Shown one piece after another: positions 21,736 to 32,046 of a stretch of DNA of 64,000 nucleotides; position 1 is the stretch's first letter; each line of letters starts with the position of its first letter. Both the position numbers and the translations under genes were made by a program. The notes under the pieces are model-generated. The model was given only the letters and a program-made list of their open reading frames with translations, was not told where the DNA came from and searched no databases. The stretch spans positions 62,001 to 126,000 of the forward strand of contig JAMZAV010001854.1 of NCBI GenBank assembly GCA_024449915.1, given 5' to 3'. The DNA comes from Sweltsa coloradensis (lineage: Eukaryota > Arthropoda > Insecta > Plecoptera > Chloroperlidae).

Positions 21736-22838
21736 AGGCCCCAACTCTTTCCCTTTCTCACCTTAGCAACTGAGCGTGCATGCGCAGTTAATAATGCAAA
21801 AATAGTCTTTCTAAAATATAAATATCTTTTTTTTATAGAAAACATTTAAAAATTGTTTTTGTATTCAAATTCAAATTTAAAAAAATACTCAATTCTCTAC
21901 CAAACTAAATCAAAAGAAAGAACGAGTTATCATTACATAATTAGTAGTCGCATGCTCAAATAATGCCAATTTTGTTTAACAAAATATGTATTGCATGAAC
22001 GGAAAAATAAAAAAAAATTACATGAAATTACTTAAAATACCAAACTCGGGGCTCAGAACCCGAATTAAAATATCATTATAATTTTTTCTTCCATTTTATT
22101 GATTAATATTTGAACAAAATTAAGCTACAAAATTGTACAATATATTTATTTATAAAATGTTTATTGTTCGTTGATTGTGTTTATTTATGAAGTAAATGTA
22201 AATTTATTCATAAACATAAAATTAATAATTATCATGTGATATAAAATTTGTGATAATAAGACGATGAGCGCAGCGAAATAGCTACAATGCTACTCGATCG
22301 GCTTGGTCGTGATTAATTCTGTTAAATGTTAAATGTTAAATGTATGTAAAGTCTGTCTGTCGGTCCCATACGGCCGAAGGCCAAATAGACTGAGCTGAAA
22401 TTTTAAACAGACATCCGTGACCAGGTAACCTGAGAACGCTAACAAAATGAGCACAATCCGTTACGATTTAAACCTGCAAGAAATTAAAAAACTGAAAAAA
22501 TACGTTGAAATGTATGGAAATTATTTAACGACAAGGTTTTCATTTTGAAATAATATTTTTGTTGTTATTTAGCTGGCTGTGAATGCGTGTCCAAGTTAAT
22601 CGAATGTTGGACGTAAGTACCCCAAATTCCGCTCGTAGATTGAGTAAACTTGCAATATTTCACGTATTCGTACTGGCTATGTTTCCATGGTTTGTCACAG
22701 ATGTAGGACACACTGCGTATATGCATTTCAAAACATGTTAAATATTTTAAAAAATACAATCCGAAATTACAAAATCTTTCCCGACCATTGAACCCAGTCT
22801 CCCACATTTGGGCAAAAGGCGACGTTTAGCCAACTCGA
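21736..22838. other. AT-rich stretch with short repeats
   Basis: No gene was recognised. ATGAGCGCAGCGAAAT near 22264 resembles the Helitron-like 5' end. GTTAAAT(GTTAAAT)n is a short repeat near 22320. An ORF at 22565-22807 on the minus strand has no recognisable domain. Confidence 0.4.
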
Positions 22839-23097
22839 CTAGGGAAACGCCAAAGTCGTTGTTAGACGAGTGAGAGAGTCATGTGTTGAGTACGCGGAAT
22901 ATTTGCATTTAAGTTTGATATATTATTCGTATAAATAATAGGGTATTTAAGTTTAACTCATAGTTTAGGCAATAATGTTCCACTGTAGCCTATGATAGGC
23001 TAGGGAGGCCTAAAAAAGGGGGAAGAAAAGGAATGTTACCGGGTACTCAACACATGGCTCACTCACTCGTTTAACAACGACTTTGGCGTTTCCCTAG
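22839..23097. mobile_element. 259-bp element with about 55-bp TIRs resembling Helitron-like 3' ends
   Basis: Both ends read inward CTAGGGAAACGCCAAAGTCG, then TTGTTARACGAGTGAG. This closely resembles the family A/B 3' terminus (CTAGGAAAACGCTTAAGTC...GTTGTTGGATGAGCG). It is flanked by A on the left and T on the right, with no direct duplication. It therefore looks like a palindromic element with a Helitron-like terminus at each end. Confidence 0.7.
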
Positions 23098-23299
23098 TAA
23101 TAATTGATATTTTTGAAAAATAAAATGTTATTTTAATATGATGTGATATAGAAATATTGTTTGGTGTTAAATGTAAGAGAAGCTTGTGGCTTCACATTGG
23201 TCCTCTCTAGAGGAAAATAATAGTTTTATTAGTGTTTTTAAATGCAATTTGATCACTAAATAAAAACGGTACTTTGAAAAATGCAAGTTTAATTAATTA

Positions 23300-23520
23300 A
23301 TTGGGAAACACTCCCGTAAGTGTAATTGATGATATGGAAAGCAATAGATAAATTTAAAAACTCCATTTCAGCGGGGTATCGAACCACGGTCTCCCGATTG
23401 TGGTTGGGTGCTTTACCCCTAAGCTACCGAGACAGTTACTTCATAACATCTGGATTGTTTATTGGTGCATTGTAGATCTGAATAGTTAGGATTTTAGGAA
23501 CAGTGCTGAAACAATTCTAC
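23300..23520 (-). mobile_element. tRNA-derived SINE
   Basis: On the minus strand about 23369-23436 forms a tRNA-like block with A box CGGTAGCTTAGGGGTAAAGC and B box GGTTCGATACC; its stems are imperfect. The left flank shares GGGAAACACTCCCGTA with 25252-25270 and the right flank shares a motif with the element at 10428-10600. This is a diverged relative of the fold-back tRNA family. Confidence 0.55.
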
Positions 23521-25250
23521 CCCGCTGAGATGGATTCTTTAATTTCTAGATTGATTGACATATTATCAATTAATATAATATTGTGGCCAATTTATTTAAA
23601 ACACGTTTTTCTATATTTTGTTGATATTGTTGGTAGAGATATTTACGAGTTCTTTTCCTAGCAAACTTTGGGGTGATGCTAAGTGTGGTCCTCAGTATTT
23701 AGGCCTACTTTAATTCATAACGCAACTGACAGGAGCACAGGGAGAGGTCTGCTAGCTTCCTTTGAGTGTGCACCCAACTTTGTAGAACTTTTCAACTACT
23801 TTTCGTGTTGTCTTTTCGCGGGAAGCCAGATTCGAATTTTCTTTGTTAAAAATTGACCATAATACAAACCCGAAACAAACAAAAAATTAAATAATTTTGT
23901 AGTTGTTATTGTTAACATATTTAAGTTCTGGAATGAAGGCTAGTTCCCTATTGGGAAAAATTAATAAATTAATTTAACATTCATGGTTTGAGTCAGGTAG
24001 GTATCTCATTATAAACAAATAGTAATTTTAAATAAATCAAAACTAATAATAACCTTAGTGTTGTGTGCCCTTAAACCCGGTACATCAATACCTCGGGAGG
24101 AAAGATGTTGAACCGCGAAGAGGAGACTGGAATGCAGTGGAACGGGAAGGGTGGTGATTGAAGATGGAGAGGCCTATCTTCAATGCCAACACAATGTAGA
24201 GTTGGAAGTGGCAACAGATAGTGCTAGGGATGTGTGAACAATTGAAATTCAAACTGAAACTTGAACTTAGAAATAGTTCAAGTTTGAGTGAAAAAAAGTT
24301 TGAAGTTTGAAAAAAAGTTTGATTTAAAAAAAATTGTAGTGGTGTACGGTCACCTATTATTTGAAATGTCAAAAAATTATTCTCAGTTTACAGGTACAAA
24401 TTTAAAAACAAAAAATTGGATGGAGTAAGGAACTTTCTTGGAGGTGCCGGTCCAGACTATCACTATTTTACCTATTATAACAGTTTGATTACCCTTTAAA
24501 ACCCTTTATATGGTGTAGGTACACAATTAAATCTACCAGTTTATCATACTTTTAAGTTTTAACCCAGGTGAAAAGCTGCTTTGTTTTGTTCGGAATTGGT
24601 AGAATATTTCCATATTAAATTCTAATGATTAGAAGGATTTTTGGAATGGTTCAAAAATCCAATTGTGTATAAAAAACACTTCCACACACAATTTCCGGTT
24701 TGTTCATGCCTGTAGGAGATTCGATTTAAATATGGAAAAAAAGGAAAAAAAGAAAAGAATTGACAAAAAAATCTATTTTTTGAAAATAAAATCAAAATTT
24801 TGATTTTTAACTTTGATGTCAATTTGGAATCCAAAATCAGCATTTTATTCCTAAAAGATCAAGGAAAATAAATCTATAAAAAATCTAAAATTCCTTAAAA
24901 TCACAAATTTCACATTGTTAAGGTAGAAAGCAAAATTTTGGGTCCTTGCCATATAAAGGGTTAAGTTCGAAATTGGTTTGGTCCAAAAATTTTGTGAAGA
25001 TAAAGTACGATTTTCAGAACTATGAAAGTTAGAGTTTGAAGTAAAAATAGTCGGTTTGCACAAACCTACAGACCACACTAGGCCTACTATTGTTACTCAG
25101 TGGGCTATAAATCACATGCAGATCTGAACTAAAATAAAATAACATTTTTTAACAAAAAAGTAGATTACTAATTTTTCTACAGTAATTCATCTCTGTTTAT
25201 GCTGGTTTAACAAAAAAAATAATAACAATAACAGACCCTCGATTTGTTTA
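23521..25250. other. AT-rich stretch, no gene seen
   Basis: Several short ORFs on the minus strand (24085-25078) are phenylalanine/serine-rich, lack domains and are what AT-rich DNA gives by chance. No repeat borders were seen. Confidence 0.45.
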
Positions 25251-25286
25251 GTCGGGAAACACTCCCGTAGGTGTAATTGTTATTAT

Positions 25287-25460
25287 TTACTACAATTCAG
25301 AAATTAAAATGTTCAGATGTTGTATAATGCAGCTACAATTCAGAGATTGAAATGTACCCGTCCTGATGGTCTAGTGGTTAAGACGCTCACCTGGAATGTG
25401 GGAGATCCGTGGTTCAATTCCCGGTTGGGGCGGACTTTTTTAATTTCTGAACTGTAGTAA
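25287..25460 (+). mobile_element. tRNA-derived fold-back element, copy 3
   Basis: It has inverted ends TTACTACAATTCAG/CTGAACTGTAGTAA and a tRNA-like block at 25360-25431 that is almost identical to copy 2 (same loop CTGGAAT, same stems). This is the best preserved copy. Confidence 0.7.
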
Positions 25461-25715
25461 AAATAATAACAGACCCATATATATTATCAAATTACTATCA
25501 CTGTAAATAGACCCGTAACAAATGCAGTTGATTTGTTGACACATCATTTGTCTAAGAAATAGCATCATCAATAAATGGTTGCCTATACGGTAAATTCTCT
25601 TGTAGAAATTAGTATGTCCAGTCCCGCAGTACTTTGCACCAAAATTTTAAAAGCTAGCTAGCCGAATATTGCAATTAAAATAATTGTGAAAATACATCCA
25701 TGTCATTTAGTTATC

Positions 25716-25845
25716 AGACCAATCATGTACAGTTCCGTTTATAATTTATTAGACAAAGTTGACAATCATCTTAAAGACACAGACCAATCATGTACAGTTC
25801 TGTTTATAATTTATTAGACAAAGTTGACAATCATCTTATAGACAA
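25716..25845. repeat. 65-bp direct duplication
   Basis: AGACCAATCATGTACAGTTC and the following bases are present twice with a 65-bp period and two or three differences. The surrounding DNA (25461-26982) has no recognised gene. Confidence 0.8.
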
Positions 25846-26982
25846 AGTAAAAATTAACTGGCAAAATCAGCTGTAGAGAAACAATATTGATTCTAAGTTC
25901 CAACAATATTTCACAAAAAAGTAAAATAATAAGCACTTTCAATATTATTTACATATATCCCAAGTAAATGTTTAAATACTGCTTTGGAAAAAGAAAGAGA
26001 TCTCTAAACCCTTCAACAGAAATATTATAATCACATTTTCAAGCAATGCAATTATACAGAATATTATATTATTAACGTAACAACTAACAATTTTAACAAT
26101 TATTATCTAGAATCATAACTATATCGTACTTGAATTTAAAAAGAAGTGAGGCATCATTGAAAAGGAATTGAAATCCCTACCATGAGAAAATGGAATAATT
26201 TGACTAAGATTTATGAACCAGACAAATCACGTTAGGAACCCCAAGCTTGTACGCTTGTTATTAAGAACGTTGCAACTGGTGGTGTGACAGTGACATAAGT
26301 TATGGATTTTACCTATTAGGTCTAAGTAGATAACAGCGTACAATGATAGAGTCTAGTAATTTAGAGGTAGAGGCACAGCAACGTCAAAGACTGGTGGTCC
26401 ATGTTTTAATACTCACGTGATTCCGCTAATATAATTGCCCACCATCAACTTTCAATTCAGCTTAGTGTGACCATTGTCTTGGAGAAAACTACAAGATGAA
26501 CCTGCAGGTGCTGGCATTGGGAGGTCCACCACACAGGCCCTACCATCTACTCTACTCGGTAGATTGAACATTTGAACATTTCTAATGGTGAGTGACTTAG
26601 GAAAACAGCAATGCACTACTATATTATTGTGACTGGAGTGAGGCATTCTTGACCAGAATAAAGCTTTTGACTAGAAAATAATGTTTGGGTGAACATGGCA
26701 ACTCTTCTGAAGGTGGGTGTCTATTAAGTGCAGCAGGTGACAGCCATGCTTATTAGACCACCGATAATAGAAATACAAGTGATAAAAACATTGCAAACAT
26801 ATGCTCTTTTGAGTCTTTTTATAGTGATTTGATTGATCTCTTTTCATAGGATTCAGCTACATAATGGTCCCCAAATCAGTCTCTAATAAAATAATATACA
26901 ATTAAAATAATGTTTAGAAACATTCTGTAGGCCTACACCAATAAAATCGTTTAGATAAAACGGGATATGATAGTTGACTAGG

Positions 26983-27060
26983 TAGGGATGGGCAAATGCG
27001 TGTACTTTCCTAAACGTGCACACTCTTGGCTGTCAGTGCGTGTACACGATCCCATCCCTA
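26983..27060. mobile_element. 78-bp hAT-like micro-MITE with 8-bp target duplication
   Basis: The inverted ends are TAGGGATGGG...CCCATCCCTA, with further pairing of GTGTAC inside. TGACTAGG is repeated exactly on both sides (26975-26982 and 27061-27068). An 8-bp duplication with a TAGGG start is typical of hAT elements. It is too short to code. Confidence 0.75.
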
Positions 27061-27162
27061 TGACTAGGTGATACTATATCATTCATGTTTGACTAGAGAA
27101 GACCAAAATGTGTTTTATTCTCAAATTAGTTTGGTAATCAAGAAGTTATACGTGGTGAAACT

Positions 27163-27360
27163 AATGGCGTTTTCCTTTGGCGTGTACTCGGCGAGTGCAG
27201 AGATGTCATTGTTGTCGACCGCACTAAGGCGCACTAGTGCGGCATGAGTGCAGAGATGTCATTGTTGTCGACCTCTTGAATAACACTACTAAACTGAACA
27301 AATGAAAAGACACGGTGCGCGCACTAGTGCGGCATGAGTGCAGCCAATGGAGAACACCAT
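27163..27360. mobile_element. MITE-like element with internal duplication
   Basis: The ends ATGGCGTTTTCCTTTGGC and GCCAATGGAGAACACCAT are imperfect inverted repeats. Inside, GAGTGCAGAGATGTCATTG and GCGCACTAGTGCGGCATGAG each occur twice. No clear target duplication was found. Confidence 0.5.
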
Positions 27361-27969
27361 CAATTGAATATTCATGTGAACAAAGGGCACTGTGCGTGCA
27401 ATCCTTGCAAGTGCGCTTTGCGTAACTATAGTTAACTGAAAACTGTTAGTTAACTAAGTTGATGGACACAGATCGGATACCATAGGCAATAAAGAGATCT
27501 TTAACAATGCAATTAAATTTGCCAGCAGCATCAATAAGCACTACGGCTACGTGTTTGTTCTAGGCAAACCACAGGGGGAAAACTACTTATTTTTTTGAAA
27601 AGAATTAATTAACTTTGGCATAATTAGCCCTACATTTAATATGAAGGTTAAAACATTATCAAGTTTATTTAGTGTATCATATTCACACATAAAGATTTTT
27701 AGTTAAACCTCCCATCGTTTTCAAGTTGCTTTATGGGTAACAATTTAGACACAAAATCAGTCTAAAGGTTGTCATGCTTTTAAAAGATTAAGCCTAGTGA
27801 CTAGAATTTCAATATTTTGTAAACAATTCGAAACTGTCTTTTACAAATAGTTACGAGTCCGGCCTCAAAGTATCCCTGGTCCCAACTAACAAAGTCTGCA
27901 AGAAAGATATCTCTAGAAAGACATATGTACATCGGTATTGGAGAAAGTAGAATGGCAAATACGAAGAGA

Positions 27970-28143
27970 TCAGTCGACGGTCGGCAAGCTCTCCTGGTGT
28001 GTTCGGTTGACGGCTGCGGCCCGTATGGCGTGGGCTCTGGTATGCTGCTTGAGGTGGCTCTCCAAGGTGAACGCTCGCCGGCATAAATGGCACGGATACG
28101 GTTTTGATCCAGAGTGGAGCCCCGTGTGCTGATTTAATCTTGC
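27970..28143 (-). CDS. Isolated terminal exon or remnant of a C2H2 zinc-finger gene
   Basis: Reading on the minus strand from just after a splice-acceptor-like TTTCTGTCGCAG, the frame gives the end of one finger (ARLNQHTGLH), a linker of the GxKPY type (SGSKPYP), a full finger (CHLCRRAFTLESHLKQHTRAH) and a short tail to a stop at 27970-27972, 58 codons in all. In frame upstream the two cysteines expected for the first finger are missing and a stop lies at one of those positions. That fits either an intron boundary or a decayed copy. No other exon is visible within several kb. This would be a DNA-binding module if expressed. Confidence 0.5.
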   Translation of the reverse strand, partial: ARLNQHTGLHSGSKPYPCHLCRRAFTLESHLKQHTRAHAIRAAAVNRTHQESLPTVD

Positions 28144-28338
28144 CTGCGACAGAAAGTGTTGCGTTCATTCCCTGCCTCGTTTAAACATTCTATCACTGTA
28201 AACTTTCACTTTCGGTACTTTCCACTCATGTTCAAGGACAAGGCAATTACAAACAAATTGTTTTTCTATTCCTTTGCCGATCCCATCCCTTAAGTCCGGG
28301 TTACTGGTACTCACAATATTAATTTGTGATTTAGGAGA

Positions 28339-29930
28339 GTGGTTCACACAAAGATTGAGAGTTTGCTACCTTTGCTACAGCAATTTTTAGAATTAATAAA
28401 GTTCATTAGTATATTCATGGAAAAGAGTTGGGAGCTTGGAAGAAGAATGAGTATGGTCTTCTTAGACATAGTAAAAGTGTATGATAGTGTGCCAAGGAAA
28501 GTGGTATGGGAGAGTCTGGAAAGAAAAGGAGTGGATAATGGACTGATAGATAGGGTAAAAAGTATGTATGAATTTTGTGAAAGCTGTGTGAAAACACAAT
28601 TTGGATTGTCAGGGTGGTTCCAAATAACAACAGGACTATGGCAGGGAAGTGTGTTGTCACCTCTGTTATTCATAATCGTAATGGATGACATCCACAACAA
28701 GGTGAAGATGGAGGCAATGGAAGATGTAGAGGTTATGTTGTTTGCCGATGACTTGGTGGCATGGTCCGAGCATGAGGAGGTACTCCAAAGATATATAGAC
28801 TTGTGGAATAGAAACATAGTAGAAGCAGCTGTATGAAAATAAGCGTTATAAAGAGTGAGGTTGTAACTATGCCAGGAGAAGGGGACACAGGGAATTATCA
28901 AGCACAAATAAACATTGGAGGAGAAACCCTGAAAGTGGTGGATAGTTTTAGCTATCTAGGAAGTGAAGTAATGGAAAGTGAAAAGATTAAAAAGGAGATT
29001 AACATCAGAATAAAAAAGACCAGTAACTTTTACCAGTGTGTGAAAGGCCTGGTGTGGGATAGGGAAATACCCATTCAGTGTACGATGACACTATGTAAAA
29101 CTTATTTCATACCGATCCTTACATATGCAGCAGAAACCTGGACAATGGGAGATCGAGAGGAGAGTCAGATACAGGCGGCAGAGATGAGACTCCTGAGGAG
29201 CAGTGGGCAAGATGAGAAGAGATAGAATAAGAAACACGGACATTACAGAAATGCTAGGTGTAGAAAAGTTAAGTGACAGAATAGGAAGGACAAGGTTGAG
29301 ATGGTATGGACATATGAAACAAATGGAGGAAAATAGGATGCCCAAGAAAATGTATGAAAGAAGGATTGAAGAAGGATTTTTGGTTTATTTGGATTAAGGA
29401 CGCGTCAACCGTTAGGTCATAATGCACCACTCTAACCTTGGGGGGGGGGGGAGGGGCCCATGCTGTCAGAACCAGCCACGAGTAAGGGGAGGAAAGGGGG
29501 ATTCTCACGTCGCAGTCGTCATTGTCTTCGTCATAGTTCGTTGTGTCATTGTCGTCATCGAGGGGTCGTCAAGGGAAGGGGGCAAGGTCCGCGACGACGA
29601 TTGCCAGAGCTCGCCTCTATTTTCGGGGAGTAAAATACTACCCCTCTTACTAGCTGATGTTTATGAGGTGGACTTTTTCTCTTGAATCGCCTTTTACGAT
29701 AAGCAGAGTCATGCTGCGGGCCAATTCTACCCCAGGCCCAGACGGGGAGATGAAGAAGGAAGAAGAAGACGGGGTAGACCAAGGAAGAGATGGAAGGACA
29801 TCACAGCAGGAGACTTGGAGGCAAGAAGAGAGAGCTGGGAATTTGTGGAACTGGAAGAGATACGATTGTGGGAGGATAGAAAGAAGTGGAAGACTTTTGT
29901 TGCTAAACCCAAGCTGACCCTGCCAGAAGC
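28339..29930 (+). pseudogene. LINE reverse transcriptase, frameshifted and interrupted
   Basis: Part of a non-LTR reverse transcriptase of the same kind as the one at 36.5-38.4 kb. The frame at 28339-28836 has VFLDIVKVYDSVPRKVVW, GLWQGSVLSPLLF and the catalytic FADDLVAW. The frame then shifts to 28833-29225 (FSYLGSEVMESEKIK, YAAETWTMG) and again to 29203-29380 (RTRLRWYGHMKQM). The C-terminal GRPRKRW motif reappears at about 29770, after some 360 bp of foreign sequence. The 5' part, including any endonuclease, is missing. It is a dead 5'-truncated copy; clade not fixed (RTE-like features). Confidence 0.75.
29380..29737. mobile_element. Insertion splitting the LINE C-terminus
   Basis: LINE homology stops after RRIEEG and resumes at the arginine-rich GRPRKRW stretch. 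The inserted DNA is GC-richer, carries a run of about 11 G near 29440, and ends with GCCTTTTACGATAAGCAG and CCAATTCTACCCCAGG, which look like a structured, SINE-tail-like block. The source is not identified. Confidence 0.45.
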
Positions 29931-30106
29931 AGGAAACGAAGCAGGAATGGATAATGATGATGATTAGTATATCACATAAGACATAACCTATTTATAAAAA
30001 AATGTTGTCTGTAGGAAAAATCATCTTGACTTTTGGCCACTTTTGTGGTAGGATATGCAAATTATCCAAATTTGGGTAAATTTGAATCATAGTCAACATT
30101 TTAAAT

Positions 30107-30180
30107 GACTGAAAATCAGTTATATAACTGAGTGGGTAGACTCTAAATAAAATTTAAAATTTATTTTATTTATTTATTTA
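30107..30180 (+). mobile_element. SINE 3' tail, copy 3
   Basis: It contains ACTGAAAATCAGTTATATAA and TGGGTAGACTCTAAATAA, then a T/A-rich (TTTA)n end. The same tail as at 59778-59870. Confidence 0.7.
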
Positions 30181-30314
30181 TTGTGTGTGAAATTAATAGC
30201 ATTGTCTTGAAATTTTATTCCTAAATAATATTACCTCATGACAATTTTACATCAGGGTCAAAATTCAGAACTTATGCTCCAACTTTCAATTTCTAGTGCA
30301 CTAGTCACTACTAA

Positions 30315-31406
30315 GGTTGTGTTCCATAGAAGCGATCGGTCAACCACACTGATTGTCGATAGGTCGTGATGTTACCTGTCGCTAGTCGCTTTGGTCGCGA
30401 CCTACAACTTAACACTTCCAAACTAGAAACGTTCGAATTAGTCAGCAAGAAAATGACAATGGAACGTGCAAGAGATGCTGCTATTAATTAATTGTGACAA
30501 ACACGACTGTCAGGCAATGTGTAGTCTTTGTGTATGCTGTAGGCCAAATAAATATTTGATGTTTATGCCCAGGCATCGGTGGTATCAGCTCTCGACTCAA
30601 CACCCTCGCAGGGGCTTACGTGCAACGTCTTCACGCAGGCGACAGGAATGAGTTTCACGACCTCGTTTCGCGTCCTCGAGCCTTCAGGGCTCTACCCCGC
30701 TTCAAGTAGGCCTACCCTTATCCGCCTTTTGCCTTTCACGTCGACTAACTCTATAAATAAATGTCATGTTCTCTTGTAGTCTTTGATGTAATGTTAATCT
30801 GAACTTGTAACTCTGTAATCACTGTGTCAGGCTACAGAGGGCCACACTTGCCCTGCATTAGCCTTTCTGCCCTGCGGGCAGGTAAAATTCAATAAAATTA
30901 ATTCGGCCTTAGGCCTAGGCCAGGGCTTTAGACCTTGACAGTCGTATAGGTTCCTCCACTAACCCGGACTGCCGAGCAGACGACGTCAAGGAGAACCGAA
31001 GCCATCACACAAAGCATTCGAACCCTCCATCTGCTCTAGCCAGCGGTATACGTGTGTTTCAGGGCAGAGTGGTCACCCACACAACCCCTGACCACGCCCG
31101 ATGTTGCTTAACTTCAGTGTTCGAGTGAGAACTGGTTAAAAGACCGCGGCTAAATGAGTATGAGTAAGTATGAGTAAACAGCAAAATATACACCAGCAGA
31201 CATTTAAAAATGGCGCCATACTTCAATGAAATGATCACGATGCCCAGCCCAAAACATTGGGGATTGTGGTCGCAGTCACTGGTCGACCAGAACATTCACG
31301 GTACGCTAGGCAAAGGGTAGAGTGGTCACCCAATCTGATTTACGTTACGCAATAATAGAAAACTGGTTGACCATGGATCGACTGGTCGCTTCTACGGAAC
31401 GTAACC
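30315..31406. mobile_element. TIR element candidate with nested 5S SINE
   Basis: The left end GGTTGTGTTCCATAGAAGCG and the right end (complement GGTTACGTTCCGTAGAAGCG) are inverted, and both contain a GGTCAACC motif further in. No target duplication is clear. The interior holds a retroelement-like 3' end (CTGCCCTGCGGGCAG hairpin followed by AATAAA at about 30876-30900) and the 5S-derived SINE. Confidence 0.5.
30940..31140 (-). mobile_element. 5S rRNA-derived SINE (SINE3-like)
   Basis: On the minus strand 31140-31055 aligns along most of a metazoan 5S rRNA: AGTTCTCACTCGAACACTG, AAGTTAAGCAACATCGGGCG, then TGGGTGACCACTC. This spans the internal Pol III promoter. It is followed by a tail (31005-30948) nearly identical to part of the 3' UTR of the Jockey-clade LINE at 18.3 kb. 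A 5S head plus a LINE-like tail is the SINE3 plan. The head has changes throughout, so it is not a functional 5S gene. Confidence 0.65.
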
Positions 31407-31466
31407 ACAGAAAATACACAAAAATCAAGATGGCCACCATTTTGCCTTCTCAATTTTTTTTCATAC

Positions 31467-31480
31467 TACTACTACTACTA

Positions 31481-31553
<73 letters not shown>
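31467..31553. repeat. (TAC)n microsatellite 1
   Basis: About 28 near-perfect TAC/CTA triplets lie directly in front of LINE sequence at 31554. Long tyrosine or valine 'ORFs' here are artefacts of the repeat. Confidence 0.95.
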
Positions 31554-31554
<1 letters not shown>

Positions 31555-31996
31555 TAATATAGAGATAGCTGAGGTGGAACGTCGGGAAGATGAGTGCCTT
31601 GAAAGCATTGTTGCTGACGTCGGTAGCAAACTCGGCATAAGTCTTCAGGAAGAGGACATCGACGCCGTCCATCGCCTTCCAGCTAGGGATGGTAAAATAC
31701 CACCTATAATTGTACAGTTTATGTCACGTAAGAAAAGAATGATTTATTTCGAATAAAAATAAGTAAATTACAAACAGCGACCTAATTGGCAAAAGGCAAC
31801 AAGGAAAGAATCTTTATCAACGGAACCTAACTACATACTACACACAAATTTACTATGGCAAGCCAAATCCGTCGCAGAAAAGGGTTACAAGTACGTGTGG
31901 TTTAAGTTTGGAAAAGTTATGGTTAGAAGACGAGAACAGCCAAGTCATTCGTATTGCTGCCGTGTGGATCTAGAAAAACTGGTCTCGTTGGTCTAG
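31554..31996 (+). pseudogene. LINE ORF1 fragment (FP/L1-type), frameshifted
   Basis: This is the C-terminal part of a LINE ORF1 nucleic-acid-binding protein. The frame after the microsatellite gives EEDIDAVHRLPARDGKIPP and IIVQFMSRKKRM, a pattern known from FP-type/L1-like ORF1 proteins. The frame breaks at about 31756. Homology resumes in another frame with YKYVWFKFGKVMVRRRE, ending at a stop at 31994. The 5' portion is missing at the (TAC)n border. It lies about 50 bp before the ORF2 ATG of the same element. Confidence 0.6.
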
Positions 31997-32046
31997 CATC
32001 GCTTTATCTATGTGAGTATTTTGTTTGTTGACGTTTAACTCCCGCA

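Noticed and set aside
22264..22282. ATGAGCGCAGCGAAAT as a Helitron-like 5' end
   Set aside because: Only part of the terminal motif matches and no CTAG end or body follows.
31055..31140. Functional 5S rRNA gene
   Set aside because: Substitutions throughout, ends missing and fused to a LINE-like tail; it is a derived SINE.
31322..31756. ORF with a long polytyrosine stretch
   Set aside because: The tyrosines come from the (TAC)n microsatellite; only the part after 31554 is LINE ORF1.
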